A stretch of 53,169 bases of DNA, taken from the NCBI GenBank assembly GCA_902494765.1, contig CABUUK010000007.1:1-53169 (forward strand), given 5' to 3'. Below, piece after piece: positions 1 through 8,115 of this stretch; position 1 is the stretch's first letter, and each line of letters begins with the position of its first letter. The position numbers and the translations under genes are program-made. The notes under the pieces were generated by a model that did no database searches, was not told the origin of the DNA, and saw nothing but the letters and a program-made list of their open reading frames with translations. This stretch comes from an uncultured Collinsella sp. Lineage in GTDB: Bacteria; Actinomycetota; Coriobacteriia; Coriobacteriales; Coriobacteriaceae.

Positions 1-76
1 GAGCTCGAAGAGCCCTATGGCCGCCTTCCTGGCCTCGACATCATGCTTCACCCTCAAATCAACGCGCATAAAGAAA

Positions 77-110
77 GCCTCCCATTTCTCATGTCCAAGA
101 AATGGGAGGC
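77..110 (-). terminator. Rho-independent terminator of the 175-1404 gene
   Basis: A perfect 13-bp inverted repeat (GCCTCCCATTTCT at 77-89 and its complement at 98-110) encloses an 8-nt loop. Read on the minus strand it is followed by TTTCTTTAT. It lies about 65 bp past the stop of the minus-strand membrane protein gene, so it most likely ends that transcript. Confidence 0.8.
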
Positions 111-174
111 AGTTCATTCATGTAGATCTGCCAGCGGGCTTTGATGTGTTGGAGCTATTTTGCTCTGGCGTTTG

Positions 175-1404
175 CTACACGCGTGTGGCGTCCTTGGGGC
201 TCATGGTCATACTCTGAAAACGGTTCTCCATATATTCGTTATCGAAATGCTTGTCATAGAACTGTGCGACGGGAATATTTCGAACGGTTCCGTTGACGCG
301 CTGATACCAATAGTCGAGCGATTGCAACGTCATGACGCCGTCGATCAACATGACGGCGGTCAGGATGACGGTAGCAGAGTAGCGGCGTTTCCATGGAATC
401 ATATTGATGAGCTTAAGCAGGCGCGGCAGCAAGACCTTGATCCAGATGAGGCCACCCAGGCCCCACATGCAGGCAAACGGCGTGCATGTGCGTCCCCCGG
501 TCAATACCGCGATGGGATCGGGCATGCCGAATAGCCTAATGTGTGAATAGCTCCACGACACCACGCCAAATGAGGTCTGCATAAACCAGCCTACAAACAC
601 CTCGAAAGCGCCGCCGATCAGGGCACTTACCAGGAAAATGATCAGAGGATTCTTTTTATAGAAGCGGTTGAGCGCCATGGTCATGAGCACCGCGCCAAAT
701 CCGTAGATGGGGCTAAAGGGGCCAAATAGCATACCGGCACGGTCCTGATAGACGCCGGGATCGACGACGACCATATGCCAGACTTCCTCGAGAATGAGAC
801 CTAACACGCTGCAGACGAAGAATACCCAGAACAGGTTGAAGTAGTTGAGCTTGATGTAGCCCTCGCCGGTTTCGTCGCGGCCGAGCATCCCCTCGGCGGC
901 GGCATCGCGGTCGAGCATCTCTTGCAGACGGCGCTGCAGTTCGCGCTCCTGGCGTAGCGTGGGGTCGACGGTGGCCGACAGCGCAATGAGGATGACAAGC
1001 TGGACGGCGGGGCGCAGCAGGAAGGGTCCGATGCCCTGGAGCATCACGTCAACTAAAAGCTCCACGACGGTAAATGCGATGAGGACGTAAGACAGGCGGG
1101 CGGCATTGCGCCGCTGGTCCTTGATGAGGTCCAGGCCAAAGACGATCAAGATGATCGCGCTTGCCGCCGAGAGCATAATGCCGGCGACGATAAGGCCAAC
1201 CGCGACCAGGGTGTTATCACCGAGCTTAGCGGCGACGTTGCCGTTAATGAGTGCGGTGATGACCTGCCACATAAAGACGGCGACTGACGGGAGCGTGCCC
1301 ACGCCAGATAGGGTGCACAGGACTGCGTAGACCTTGATGATAAGGGGGATCTTCTTGGCCTCCGTGGTGCTGGGGACACTGGGGTCGAGTTGATTTCGAT
1401 CCAT
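175..1404 (-). CDS. Putative ABC-transporter type IV family membrane protein
   Basis: A 409-residue integral membrane protein. The first ~150 residues hold about four hydrophobic segments. The part from about residue 185 (YFNLFWVFFVCSVLGLILE) to about 350 matches what I recognise as the 'putative ABC-transporter type IV' family (CmpB-like, PF06541), with the typical GxLFGPFSPIYGFG and SALIGGAFEVFVGWFM stretches. The family name is historical; its substrate and mechanism are unknown and no ATPase gene is adjacent. The ATG at 1404 is preceded by GAGAAAGG six bases upstream, which supports this start. The gene stands alone, divergent from purF, and ends at the hairpin at 77-110. Confidence 0.75.
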   Translation of the reverse strand: MDRNQLDPSVPSTTEAKKIPLIIKVYAVLCTLSGVGTLPSVAVFMWQVITALINGNVAAKLGDNTLVAVGLIVAGIMLSAASAIILIVFGLDLIKDQRRNAARLSYVLIAFTVVELLVDVMLQGIGPFLLRPAVQLVILIALSATVDPTLRQERELQRRLQEMLDRDAAAEGMLGRDETGEGYIKLNYFNLFWVFFVCSVLGLILEEVWHMVVVDPGVYQDRAGMLFGPFSPIYGFGAVLMTMALNRFYKKNPLIIFLVSALIGGAFEVFVGWFMQTSFGVVSWSYSHIRLFGMPDPIAVLTGGRTCTPFACMWGLGGLIWIKVLLPRLLKLINMIPWKRRYSATVILTAVMLIDGVMTLQSLDYWYQRVNGTVRNIPVAQFYDKHFDNEYMENRFQSMTMSPKDATRV

Positions 1405-1420
1405 ACGCTACCTTTCTCGT

Positions 1421-1438
1421 CTTGTAGTAGCCTACAAG
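1421..1438. promoter_or_regulatory. Short inverted repeat in the leader of the 175-1404 gene
   Basis: CTTGTAG and CTACAAG form a perfect 7-bp inverted repeat around a 4-bp centre, 16 bp upstream of the minus-strand start codon. It could be a small operator or a leader hairpin. No regulator gene is adjacent, so the role is a guess. Confidence 0.25.
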
Positions 1439-1653
1439 GATACGCCGACGACCAGCTAAAAGACAGGACGAACGTCCCAATTGCAACAATGTAGCCCCTA
1501 GCGCGGGCGAGACACGGCGCACGGGAAGTCTTCGAGGCCGTTGCCCCTGAGAGTGGACTACCCAATAAAATGTTTGGCTGCAAAACGGATTATAAGCTCG
1601 GTGGGCTTTTAAAAAGCGCTGTTCATGCGCGGGAGTGCTTGTCTTGCCGTGCG

Positions 1654-1659
1654 TATAAT
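1654..1659 (+). promoter_or_regulatory. Candidate -10 box for purF
   Basis: A perfect TATAAT lies 41 bp upstream of the purF start. No convincing -35 hexamer is found 16-18 bp upstream. The rest of the 1405-1700 gap shows no riboswitch or purine-box structure that I recognise. Confidence 0.4.
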
Positions 1660-1700
1660 AGGGCAGGTAACGCCAAATAACGAGGCTCTGAGGGGATGCC

Positions 1701-3371
1701 ATGTCTCAAGAAACCATCCACGCGGCCGAGCGTGCCGCGGGACAGGTGAAGACCATGTCGACGTATGATCCGGACTCCGACCAGCTGCATGAGGAATGCG
1801 GCATTTTTGGTGTGTGGGCGCCCGATCGCGATGTGGCTCGACTGACGTACTTTGGTCTGCGTGCGCTGCAGCACCGTGGCCAGGAATCGGCTGGAATCGC
1901 CGTGGGTGACGGCGGCACGGTTATGGTCCGCAAGGATCTGGGCCTGCTCGACCGCGTGTTCTCCAACGCCGACCTGTCGACGCTCTCCGGCCAGCTGGCC
2001 GTGGGTCATGTGCGCTATGGCACCGCCGGTGCCAAGAGCTGGGAAGCCTCTCAGCCGCACCTCTCTACCATCAATAGTGTCATCATCGCGCTCGCGCACA
2101 ACGGCACCCTCGTCAACACCGACGAGCTGCGCCGTCAGCTGATCGAGCTGGGTGTGCCGTTCCTCTCCAATTCGGATTCCGAGGTTGCGACCAAACTCAT
2201 CGGCTACTTTACCCAGCGTACAGGCCATCTGCGCGAGGGCATTCGCAAGACCATGGAGCTCGTGCGCGGCGGCTACGCCATGACGCTCATCAACGAGCAG
2301 GCGCTCTACGCATTCCGCGATCCGCACGGCATTCGCCCGCTCGTGCTGGGCAAGCTGGTGGACGAGGGCCTGGACCAGGCCGATACCGCAGCCGTTTCGC
2401 AGCTGCCCTCGCAGGACGGCGCCGCGACGGTCGACTCCGCCGTCCGTGTCACGCGCGCCGGCGGCTGGGTCGTTGCGTCCGAGACCTGCGCACTCGACAT
2501 CGTGGGTGCCGAGTACGTCCGTGACGTCCGTCCCGGCGAGATTTTGCGCATCAGCGCCGAGGGCCTGGTATCCGAGCAGGGCGTGCCTGCAGCCGAAGAG
2601 CCCGCCAACTGCATCTTTGAGCAGGTCTACTTTGCCCGCCCCGACTCCATCATGAACGGCAAGAGCGTCTATGCCTGCCGTTACGACATGGGTCGTCAGC
2701 TGGCACATGAGGAGCCTGTCGAGGCCGACCTGGTCATCGGCGTGCCCGACTCCGGCCTGCCGCCCGCGGAGGGGTATTCGCACGAGAGCGGTATTCCCTT
2801 TGGCGAGGGCCTTATCAAGAACCGCTACGTGGGCCGTACGTTTATCGAGCCTACGCAGGAGTTGCGTGCCATGGGCGTGCGTATGAAACTCAACCCGCTG
2901 CGCGACAACATCGAGGGCAAGCGCCTGGTCGTCATCGACGACTCCATCGTGCGCGGCACCACCATGGTGCAGCTCGTCAAGATGCTGCGCAACGCCGGCG
3001 CCAAGGAGATTCATATCCGCATCAACTCGCCCGAGGTCATCTGGCCGTGCTTCTACGGTATCGATACCGACGTGCAGTCGCAGCTGATCAGCGCCAACAA
3101 GACGGTCGACGAGATTTGCGAGTATATCGGCGCCGATTCGCTGGCCTTCCTTTCGGTCGAGGGCCTGCTTAAGGTCATGCCCAAAGGCGGTTACTGCGAT
3201 GCGTGCTTTACCGGCCGCTACCCCGTGGCGATTCCCGAGAGCTTTGGCCGCGACAAGTTCATGGAGGGCTTTAAGCCCCGCAACCTGGATAAGCCGCTGC
3301 ACTTTGATGACGACGCCGTGGTCGAGAAATACGACGACCGCAGTTGGGAAGAGGAGCACGGCGAGGCCTAA
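1701..3371 (+). CDS. purF: Amidophosphoribosyltransferase
   Basis: Catalyses the first committed step of purine synthesis: PRPP plus glutamine to phosphoribosylamine. The 556-residue product has a class II glutaminase domain whose nucleophile would be Cys33 (HEECGIFGVW), exposed after removal of a 32-residue propeptide. The FGLRALQHRGQESAGIAV block follows. The C-terminal phosphoribosyltransferase domain carries the PRPP loop LVVIDDSIVRGTTM near residue 409. The CDACFTGRYP motif near the C-terminus is the cysteine pattern of the Bacillus-type Fe-S form. The ATG at 1701 has GAGGGG upstream; an internal ATG at 1755 is possible but has a weaker ribosome site. It leads the purF-purM-purN cluster, but a hairpin repeat and a gap separate it from purM. 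Confidence 0.96.
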   Translation: MSQETIHAAERAAGQVKTMSTYDPDSDQLHEECGIFGVWAPDRDVARLTYFGLRALQHRGQESAGIAVGDGGTVMVRKDLGLLDRVFSNADLSTLSGQLAVGHVRYGTAGAKSWEASQPHLSTINSVIIALAHNGTLVNTDELRRQLIELGVPFLSNSDSEVATKLIGYFTQRTGHLREGIRKTMELVRGGYAMTLINEQALYAFRDPHGIRPLVLGKLVDEGLDQADTAAVSQLPSQDGAATVDSAVRVTRAGGWVVASETCALDIVGAEYVRDVRPGEILRISAEGLVSEQGVPAAEEPANCIFEQVYFARPDSIMNGKSVYACRYDMGRQLAHEEPVEADLVIGVPDSGLPPAEGYSHESGIPFGEGLIKNRYVGRTFIEPTQELRAMGVRMKLNPLRDNIEGKRLVVIDDSIVRGTTMVQLVKMLRNAGAKEIHIRINSPEVIWPCFYGIDTDVQSQLISANKTVDEICEYIGADSLAFLSVEGLLKVMPKGGYCDACFTGRYPVAIPESFGRDKFMEGFKPRNLDKPLHFDDDAVVEKYDDRSWEEEHGEA

Positions 3372-3415
3372 AACCTGCCATGTAGGGACAGGTTTATTTT
3401 GGTAGGTTTTACCTG
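3371..3415 (+). repeat. 45-bp hairpin repeat, copy A
   Basis: The element starts with AAACCTG and pairs with CAGGTTT, followed by ATTTT, so it also reads as a weak terminator after purF. The reverse complement of 14515-14559 matches it at 40 of 45 positions, and a shorter third copy lies at 14371-14408. The 5' half carries the GGGACAG motif common to other intergenic repeats in this window. Confidence 0.75.
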
Positions 3416-3473
3416 CTGTTTTGTTGATTGAACGGTGTGTGCTGTTATGGCATGCACCGAATCGAGGAGAACT

Positions 3474-3557
3474 ATGAGCACCGTTTGGCGCCCGCGCGGC
3501 GCCACGGTAGTGGGAGAGGAAGGCTCAGATGAGCGACAGCAAGCATGTGACATATGA
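3474..3557 (+). CDS. Possible 27-residue leader peptide overlapping purM
   Basis: An ATG at 3474 with GAGGAG upstream opens a 27-codon frame (begins MSTVWRPRGATVV) that ends at 3557, inside purM. It overlaps the purM start by 29 bp in another frame. The ribosome site is at least as good as that of purM, so it may be a translated leader coupled to purM. It has no recognisable domain and may simply be chance. Confidence 0.3.
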   Translation: MSTVWRPRGATVVGEEGSDERQQACDI

Positions 3558-4632
3558 GGATGCCGGCGTCGATACCGCCGAGGGCGGCCGCGCCGTTGAC
3601 GCTATTAAGCAGATGGTTAAGGACACCAACCGTCCCGAGGTCATCGGCGGTATCGGTGGCTTTGGCGGCCTGTTCTCGGCCGCCGCGCTTAAGGATATGG
3701 AAGACCCGATTCTGATTAGCGGTACCGACGGCGTGGGCACCAAGCTCGTGCTCGCCCAGATTATGGACCGTCACGAGACGGTGGGCCAGGACCTGGTTGC
3801 TATGTGCGTCAACGACATTTTGGCTTCGGGCGCCGAGCCGCTGTTCTTCCTGGACTACGTTGCCATCGGTCACATCGAGGCCGAGCACATGGCAAAGATC
3901 ATCAAGGGTGTGGCCGACGGCTGTAAGCTCGCGGGCTGCGCGCTCGTGGGCGGTGAGATGGCCGAGCACCCCGGCGTCATGGCTCCGGCCGACTACGACC
4001 TTGCCGGCTTTACCGTGGGCGTCGTCGACCGTCCCAAGATGCTCGACCCCGCAAACGTCCGCCCCGGCGACGTTATCCTGGGCCTGCCTTCCACTGGCGT
4101 GCACTCCAACGGCTACTCGCTCGTGCGCAAGGTCATCGGCGTCGACGGCATTAAGCCGGGCACGCCCGAGGCCGCCGCTAAGGCCGAGGAGCTGAGCCGC
4201 CCGCTCGAGGAGCTCGGCGGTGCTTCGCTGGCAGACGCGCTGCTGGCTCCCACGCGCATCTACGTCAAGCCGATTCTGGAGCTGCTGCGCGGCGGCGCCA
4301 ACGTGCACGCCATCGCCCACATCACCGGTGGCGGCATCACCGAGAACCTCAACCGCGCGCTTGCCGACGACGTTGACGCCGTGGTCACCCGTAACGGTGC
4401 CGAGATGGGCTGGGATGTTCCGCCCGTCATCACCTACGTGTCGCGCCAGGCCGAGCTCGCGCCCAACGAGGCATGCAAGACCTTCAACATGGGCGTCGGC
4501 CTGTGCCTGATCGTCGCTCCCGAGGACGAGGCCGCGGTGACCGAGGCCCTGGTCGCGCTGGGCGAGAAGCCGTTCCGCGTGGGCGAGTGCGTCGAGGGCT
4601 CCGGTAAGGTCGTGTACTCCGATGAGCGCTAA
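3529..4632 (+). CDS. purM: Phosphoribosylformylglycinamidine cyclo-ligase
   Basis: Closes the imidazole ring: FGAM plus ATP to AIR, the fifth purine step. The 367-residue protein shows the AIR synthase pattern: GIGGFGGLF near residue 40, DPILISGTDGVGTKL near 63, and later GLPSTGVHSNGYSLVRKV and AHITGGGITENL. It is slightly longer than the usual ~345 residues, mainly at the N-terminus. The ATG at 3529 has AGAGGAAGG upstream. Its 3' end overlaps purN by 11 bp, which suggests translational coupling. A small overlapping frame at 3474-3557 may influence its translation. Confidence 0.96.
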   Translation: MSDSKHVTYEDAGVDTAEGGRAVDAIKQMVKDTNRPEVIGGIGGFGGLFSAAALKDMEDPILISGTDGVGTKLVLAQIMDRHETVGQDLVAMCVNDILASGAEPLFFLDYVAIGHIEAEHMAKIIKGVADGCKLAGCALVGGEMAEHPGVMAPADYDLAGFTVGVVDRPKMLDPANVRPGDVILGLPSTGVHSNGYSLVRKVIGVDGIKPGTPEAAAKAEELSRPLEELGGASLADALLAPTRIYVKPILELLRGGANVHAIAHITGGGITENLNRALADDVDAVVTRNGAEMGWDVPPVITYVSRQAELAPNEACKTFNMGVGLCLIVAPEDEAAVTEALVALGEKPFRVGECVEGSGKVVYSDER

Positions 4633-5323
4633 CGAGCAGATGGCTGCTGCCGAGAGCCTGGGCTTTGTGCCCTATACCCGTCCGACCGGCACCGATACGG
4701 CCGAGCCGCTCAAGATCGGTGTGCTCATCAGCGGTTCGGGTACCAACCTGCAGGCGCTGATCGATCTGATCGCTGCCGGCAAACTCAACGCTTCGATTGA
4801 GCTTGTGGTGTCGAGCCGTCCTTCGGCTAAGGGTTTGCAGCGCGCTGAGCGCGCGGGCATCCAGACGCTTACGCTGTCCAAGGATGTCTATGCCGACCCT
4901 ATTGCCGCCGACGAGATCATCGCGCACGAGCTGCTCGAGCGCGGCTGCGAATATGTGGTCATGGCCGGTTACATGCGCATGGTGCACACGCCGCTGCTGG
5001 CGGCGTTTCCCAACCGCGTGGTCAACTTGCATCCGGCACTGCTGCCGAGCTTTACCGGCGCGCATGCGATCGACGATGCCTTTGCGCGCGGCGTCAAGGT
5101 GACCGGTGTGACCGTGCACTTTGCCAACGAGATCTACGACAACGGCCCCATCATCGCCCAGCGCGCGCTGGCTGTTGAGGAGGGCTGGGATGTCGACACG
5201 CTCGAGGAGCACATCCACGCGATTGAGCACGTGCTGTATCCCGAGGTCGTGCAGATGCTCGCCGACGGCCGCGTCCACGTGCTGGAGAGCGGCAAGGTCG
5301 CAATTGACGCGCCTCGCGGCTAG
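4622..5323 (+). CDS. purN: Phosphoribosylglycinamide formyltransferase
   Basis: Transfers the formyl group of 10-formyl-tetrahydrofolate to GAR, the third purine step. The 233-residue product carries the ISGSGTNLQALID start of the formyltransferase fold (about residue 37), VMAGYMRM, then NLHPALLPSF with the catalytic Asn and His, and HFANEIYDNGPII with the catalytic Asp. About 30 extra residues precede the fold. The ATG lies inside the end of purM, so the two are probably cotranslated. A strong terminator follows at 5356. Confidence 0.95.
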   Translation: MSANEQMAAAESLGFVPYTRPTGTDTAEPLKIGVLISGSGTNLQALIDLIAAGKLNASIELVVSSRPSAKGLQRAERAGIQTLTLSKDVYADPIAADEIIAHELLERGCEYVVMAGYMRMVHTPLLAAFPNRVVNLHPALLPSFTGAHAIDDAFARGVKVTGVTVHFANEIYDNGPIIAQRALAVEEGWDVDTLEEHIHAIEHVLYPEVVQMLADGRVHVLESGKVAIDAPRG

Positions 5324-5355
5324 CGGCGCACAGTACAATTTAGCCGAGTAGTCAG

Positions 5356-5398
5356 GGTGGTCATTGGCGCCAAGGCGCGCGTGGCCACCTTTTGTTTT
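5356..5398 (+). terminator. Terminator after purN
   Basis: GGTGGTCA (5356-5363) pairs with TGGCCACC (5382-5389, one G-U pair), followed directly by TTTTGTTTT. This is a clear Rho-independent terminator for the purMN transcript. Confidence 0.9.
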
Positions 5399-5475
5399 GG
5401 GTAGTCATCGGGAACGGGCTTTAACGACTGGTCATTCAAGAACGTCGCAGGTGACTAGATGAGAGAGGTGAGCGC

Positions 5476-5940
5476 ATGGCGGATAACGAAGCGCTGTTTA
5501 CGCCTGAGCTGGTGTTTTTTGATTGGGAGTGTGCGACGCCGGATGAGGTGTTCGCGCGGCTCGAGGGCGAGCTTGCACCACGTGGCTACATTGCATCCGG
5601 TTGGCTCGACGCTGTTCGCACGCGCGAGGATGCCTATCCCACGGGTCTTGCCATGCCGGCGGCAAACATTGCCATTCCGCATACCGATCCGGGGTTTGTG
5701 GCCAAGCCCTATATCGCGGTGGTGAAGCCCGCCGCGCCCGTGACATTTAACGCTATGGCTGGCATGGGCGCTCCGGTGCCGGCGCAGATCGTCATCAATC
5801 TGGGCATCGCCGAGCCGGGCGGCCAGGTCGAGGCCCTGCAGGCGCTCATGAACATCTTTATGGACGCCGATGCCGCAGCCGACGTGCTCGGCCAGACCAC
5901 GTCCCAGGGCATGGTCGACGCCATCCGCCGCCACTTCTAA
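5476..5940 (+). CDS. PTS EIIA protein, fructose/galactitol type
   Basis: A 154-residue single-domain protein of the PTS EIIA type 2 family. The phosphorylation-site His is His69 in NIAIPHTDPG. The flow (VVKPAAPVTFNAMAG, VINLGIAEPGGQVEALQ) most resembles galactitol-type GatA. No EIIB or EIIC gene lies nearby, so it may serve a permease elsewhere or have a regulatory role. The ATG at 5476 has GAGAGG seven bases upstream. It follows the purN terminator, so it is probably a separate unit. Confidence 0.8.
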   Translation: MADNEALFTPELVFFDWECATPDEVFARLEGELAPRGYIASGWLDAVRTREDAYPTGLAMPAANIAIPHTDPGFVAKPYIAVVKPAAPVTFNAMAGMGAPVPAQIVINLGIAEPGGQVEALQALMNIFMDADAAADVLGQTTSQGMVDAIRRHF

Positions 5941-5957
5941 GGTGGGGCTGAGTCGGC

Positions 5958-6045
5958 ACTTGGGGACTGTCCCTAACTGTCGGCTGCCAGAGCTGTCCCC
6001 TCTGCACCAAAATGGTGCAGATTAACCTGTCCCCAATGCACCAAG
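5958..6045. repeat. GGGGACAG-type palindromic repeat cluster
   Basis: This stretch holds TGGGGACTGTCCC (5961-5973), CTGTCCCC (5993-6000), a hairpin CTGCACCA-AAA-TGGTGCAG (6002-6020), and CCTGTCCCC followed by another TGCACCA (6026-6043). The same GGGAC/GTCCC arms recur at other intergenic sites here. It looks like a REP-type element rather than coding sequence. Confidence 0.65.
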
Positions 6046-6110
6046 CGTGTCGCGGGGGCCGCGTTGTGACACAATGGCGTTTGTTCGATTCGTTATGCGA
6101 AAGGCCAACT

Positions 6111-7331
6111 ATGGCAAATAAGAAAAAGAACCCCGCACCCGAGCCGACGCCCGAGCAGCAGGCTCGCGCCGCCTCCAGCTCTCGCAAGAAGCAGCGCAAG
6201 ACTCGCGTGTCCAAGACCGTCAAGATCGTTCTGGTGGTCATCGGCGTGCTGGCGATGCTGCTTTCTGTCTCGGCGATGGCGTGCTCCGGCCTTATGTCGC
6301 AGGCCGAGGACACCTCGGGCTACAAGCTGACCGGCGGTGTTGCTGCTACTATCAACGGCACCAACCTCACCGAGGACACCGTGACCAAGCAGATTATGAG
6401 CATGCGCACGTCCTACGGCTACACCAAGGACAAGGACTGGGCGCAGTATCTGGTCGACAACGACCTCACACCCAAGAAGTACCGCAAGCAACTCATCGAC
6501 TCCTACACGCAGCAGATTCTGCTTCAACAGGCACAGAAGGAGAACGGCGTGACGGTGTCGGACGAGGAGGTCGAGAAGGCTTGGAAGGACGCGTGCAAGA
6601 GTGCGGGCGGCGCCAAGACCTTTAAGAAGACCCTCAAGACCTACGGCTATACCGAGGACACCTACAAGGACTCACTCAAGGAGAGTCTGGCGCAGCAGAA
6701 ACTCAAGGATGCCGTCGCGCCCACGAGCAAGCCCAAGGACAGCGAGATTGTCGATTACATCAACGAGAACCTGTCCAGCTACAACGACGCCCGCCGCTCG
6801 TCGAACATCTTGATCAAGGTTGATTCCGACGCTTCCGACGAGGACAAGGCTGCCGCCAAGGCCAAGGCGCAGGAGTGCCTGGACAAGATCAACTCCGGTG
6901 AGCTGAGCTTTGAGGATGCCGTGGAGCAGTACTCCGACGATACCGGCTCCAAGGATAAGAAGGGCGATGTGGGCTGGGACAAGCTCACCACCTTCGTCGA
7001 CAGCTACCAGGCGGCGCTCGAGGGGCTCAACAAGGGCGATGTGAGCGACGTCGTCGAGTCGACCTATGGTTACCACATCATCAAGTGCACCGACTACTTC
7101 CATGTCGATAATCAGGTCGATGACATTAAGCAGGTGCCCAAGGACATCAAGAAGTACGTCTCCAACGTGGTGAAGACGCAGGCGGCAAGCACTGCGTACA
7201 GCGAGTGGCTGGAGCAGTACAAGAAGGACGCCGACATCACCGTTAACCCCATGCCCAAGGACGTGCCGTACAACGTGAGTCTGAAGGGCGTCACCAAGAG
7301 CTCGACCGACGATTCGTCGACGACTGAGTAA
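6111..7331 (+). CDS. Membrane-anchored parvulin-type peptidyl-prolyl isomerase
   Basis: A 406-residue extracytoplasmic foldase of the PrsA/SurA kind. A charged cytoplasmic N-terminus (KKKN, RKKQRKTR) is followed by one hydrophobic segment at about residues 36-57 that ends at Cys58 (SAMACSG). The Cys could be a poor lipobox or just the end of a signal anchor. A SurA-like N-domain follows, and then a PpiC rotamase domain at about residues 230-345, with DDTGSKDKKGDVGWDKL and VVESTYGYHIIKCTD typical of parvulins. The ATG at 6111 with GAAAGG upstream fits better than an in-frame extension to 6012, which would run through repeat sequence. The family folds secreted proteins, and the surface adhesin at 49851 is one plausible client. 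Confidence 0.88.
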   Translation: MANKKKNPAPEPTPEQQARAASSSRKKQRKTRVSKTVKIVLVVIGVLAMLLSVSAMACSGLMSQAEDTSGYKLTGGVAATINGTNLTEDTVTKQIMSMRTSYGYTKDKDWAQYLVDNDLTPKKYRKQLIDSYTQQILLQQAQKENGVTVSDEEVEKAWKDACKSAGGAKTFKKTLKTYGYTEDTYKDSLKESLAQQKLKDAVAPTSKPKDSEIVDYINENLSSYNDARRSSNILIKVDSDASDEDKAAAKAKAQECLDKINSGELSFEDAVEQYSDDTGSKDKKGDVGWDKLTTFVDSYQAALEGLNKGDVSDVVESTYGYHIIKCTDYFHVDNQVDDIKQVPKDIKKYVSNVVKTQAASTAYSEWLEQYKKDADITVNPMPKDVPYNVSLKGVTKSSTDDSSTTE

Positions 7332-7385
7332 TCATGGGGCGGTGCTCGCACGAGTGCCGCCCACGCTATTAGAGAGGATTTGCAG

Positions 7386-7829
7386 ATGACCAACGAAGAG
7401 CTGCAGAAGGAAATGATCGCGGCCATGAAGGCCAAGGACAAGGTTCGCCTGTCCATCATTCGCCAGGTTAAGGCCGAGGTGAAGAATATCGAGGTCAATG
7501 AGCGCCGCGATGTGACCGAGGAAGACGTCAACAGCATGATCAAGCGTCTGATCAAGCAGACGAGCGAGACGCTGGAGATGTCCATCAAGGCCGGCACCGA
7601 CCAGGAGCGTACCGACAACCTGACCGAGCAGGTCAAGATTCTGGAGAGCCTGCTGCCCGCGCAGGTTTCGGGCGAGGAGCTCGAGGCCCTGATCGAGCAG
7701 GTTATCGCCGAGCTGGGTGCCACGTCCAAGAAGCAGATGGGTCAGGTCATGGGTGCCCTGGGCAAGGCCACCGGCGGCAACTTCGATAAGCCTGCGGCTG
7801 CCAAGATTGTTGGCGCAAAGCTTGCGTAA
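7386..7829 (+). CDS. GatB/YqeY domain protein
   Basis: A 147-residue YqeY-family protein, related to the tail domain of the GatB amidotransferase subunit. Typical stretches are visible: EEMIAAMKAKDKVRLSIIRQ-like at the N-terminus, LLPAQVSGEELEALIEQVI, and the C-terminal GQVMGALGKATGGNFDK. It is probably a tRNA-associated helper, but its exact job is not established. The ATG at 7386 has AGAGAGGA seven bases upstream and is preferred over an in-frame TTG at 7380. It lies 54 bp after the isomerase gene and ends in a terminator. Confidence 0.9.
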   Translation: MTNEELQKEMIAAMKAKDKVRLSIIRQVKAEVKNIEVNERRDVTEEDVNSMIKRLIKQTSETLEMSIKAGTDQERTDNLTEQVKILESLLPAQVSGEELEALIEQVIAELGATSKKQMGQVMGALGKATGGNFDKPAAAKIVGAKLA

Positions 7830-7859
7830 GGGCCGAGCGGTACATAGTTGATGTTTAGG

Positions 7860-7891
7860 GGGGCGTGGCCGTCATGGTCGCGCCCCTTTTT
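7860..7891 (+). terminator. Terminator after the YqeY gene
   Basis: GGGGCG (7860-7865) pairs with CGCCCC (7881-7886), with further imperfect pairing inside, followed by TTTTT. Confidence 0.8.
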
Positions 7892-7899
7892 GCTGGGCT

Positions 7900-8009
7900 G
7901 GGCACTCATTGGGGACAGGCTTAAATGAGTGCCCGGGCTACGCTCATTGGGGACGGGCTTAAATGAGTGCCCAATGAGCAGGTACTCATTTAAGTCTGTC
8001 CCCAATGAC
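7900..8009. repeat. Three-copy CTCATT/GGGGACAG repeat cluster
   Basis: A module made of CTCATTGGGGACAGGCTTAA then ATGAG occurs twice in direct orientation (7905 on and 7943 on) and once inverted (7984-8009). The first copy forms an 11-bp perfect stem, GGGCACTCATT with AATGAGTGCCC. Mixed orientation of a palindromic unit is the arrangement of a BIME-like REP cluster. Confidence 0.75.
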
Positions 8010-8115
8010 TAGGTGGAAGGTTGCGGGTTCTTTACGGGAATGTAGTGTGGGCTGCGGAAACGTGATTCTTTCCGTACAATAGTTCAACTCGTGTAAACGC
8101 AGGGAAGGGACATTC

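Noticed and set aside
1..144. Open frame from the window edge to a stop at 144 on the plus strand
   Set aside because: It reads ELEEPYGRLPGL... without a family I know, and it runs through the 13-bp terminator stem at 77-110. It may be the tail of a real gene, but the window shows too little.
1623..3359. 578-residue minus-strand frame opposite purF
   Set aside because: Antisense shadow; purF is well supported on the plus strand.
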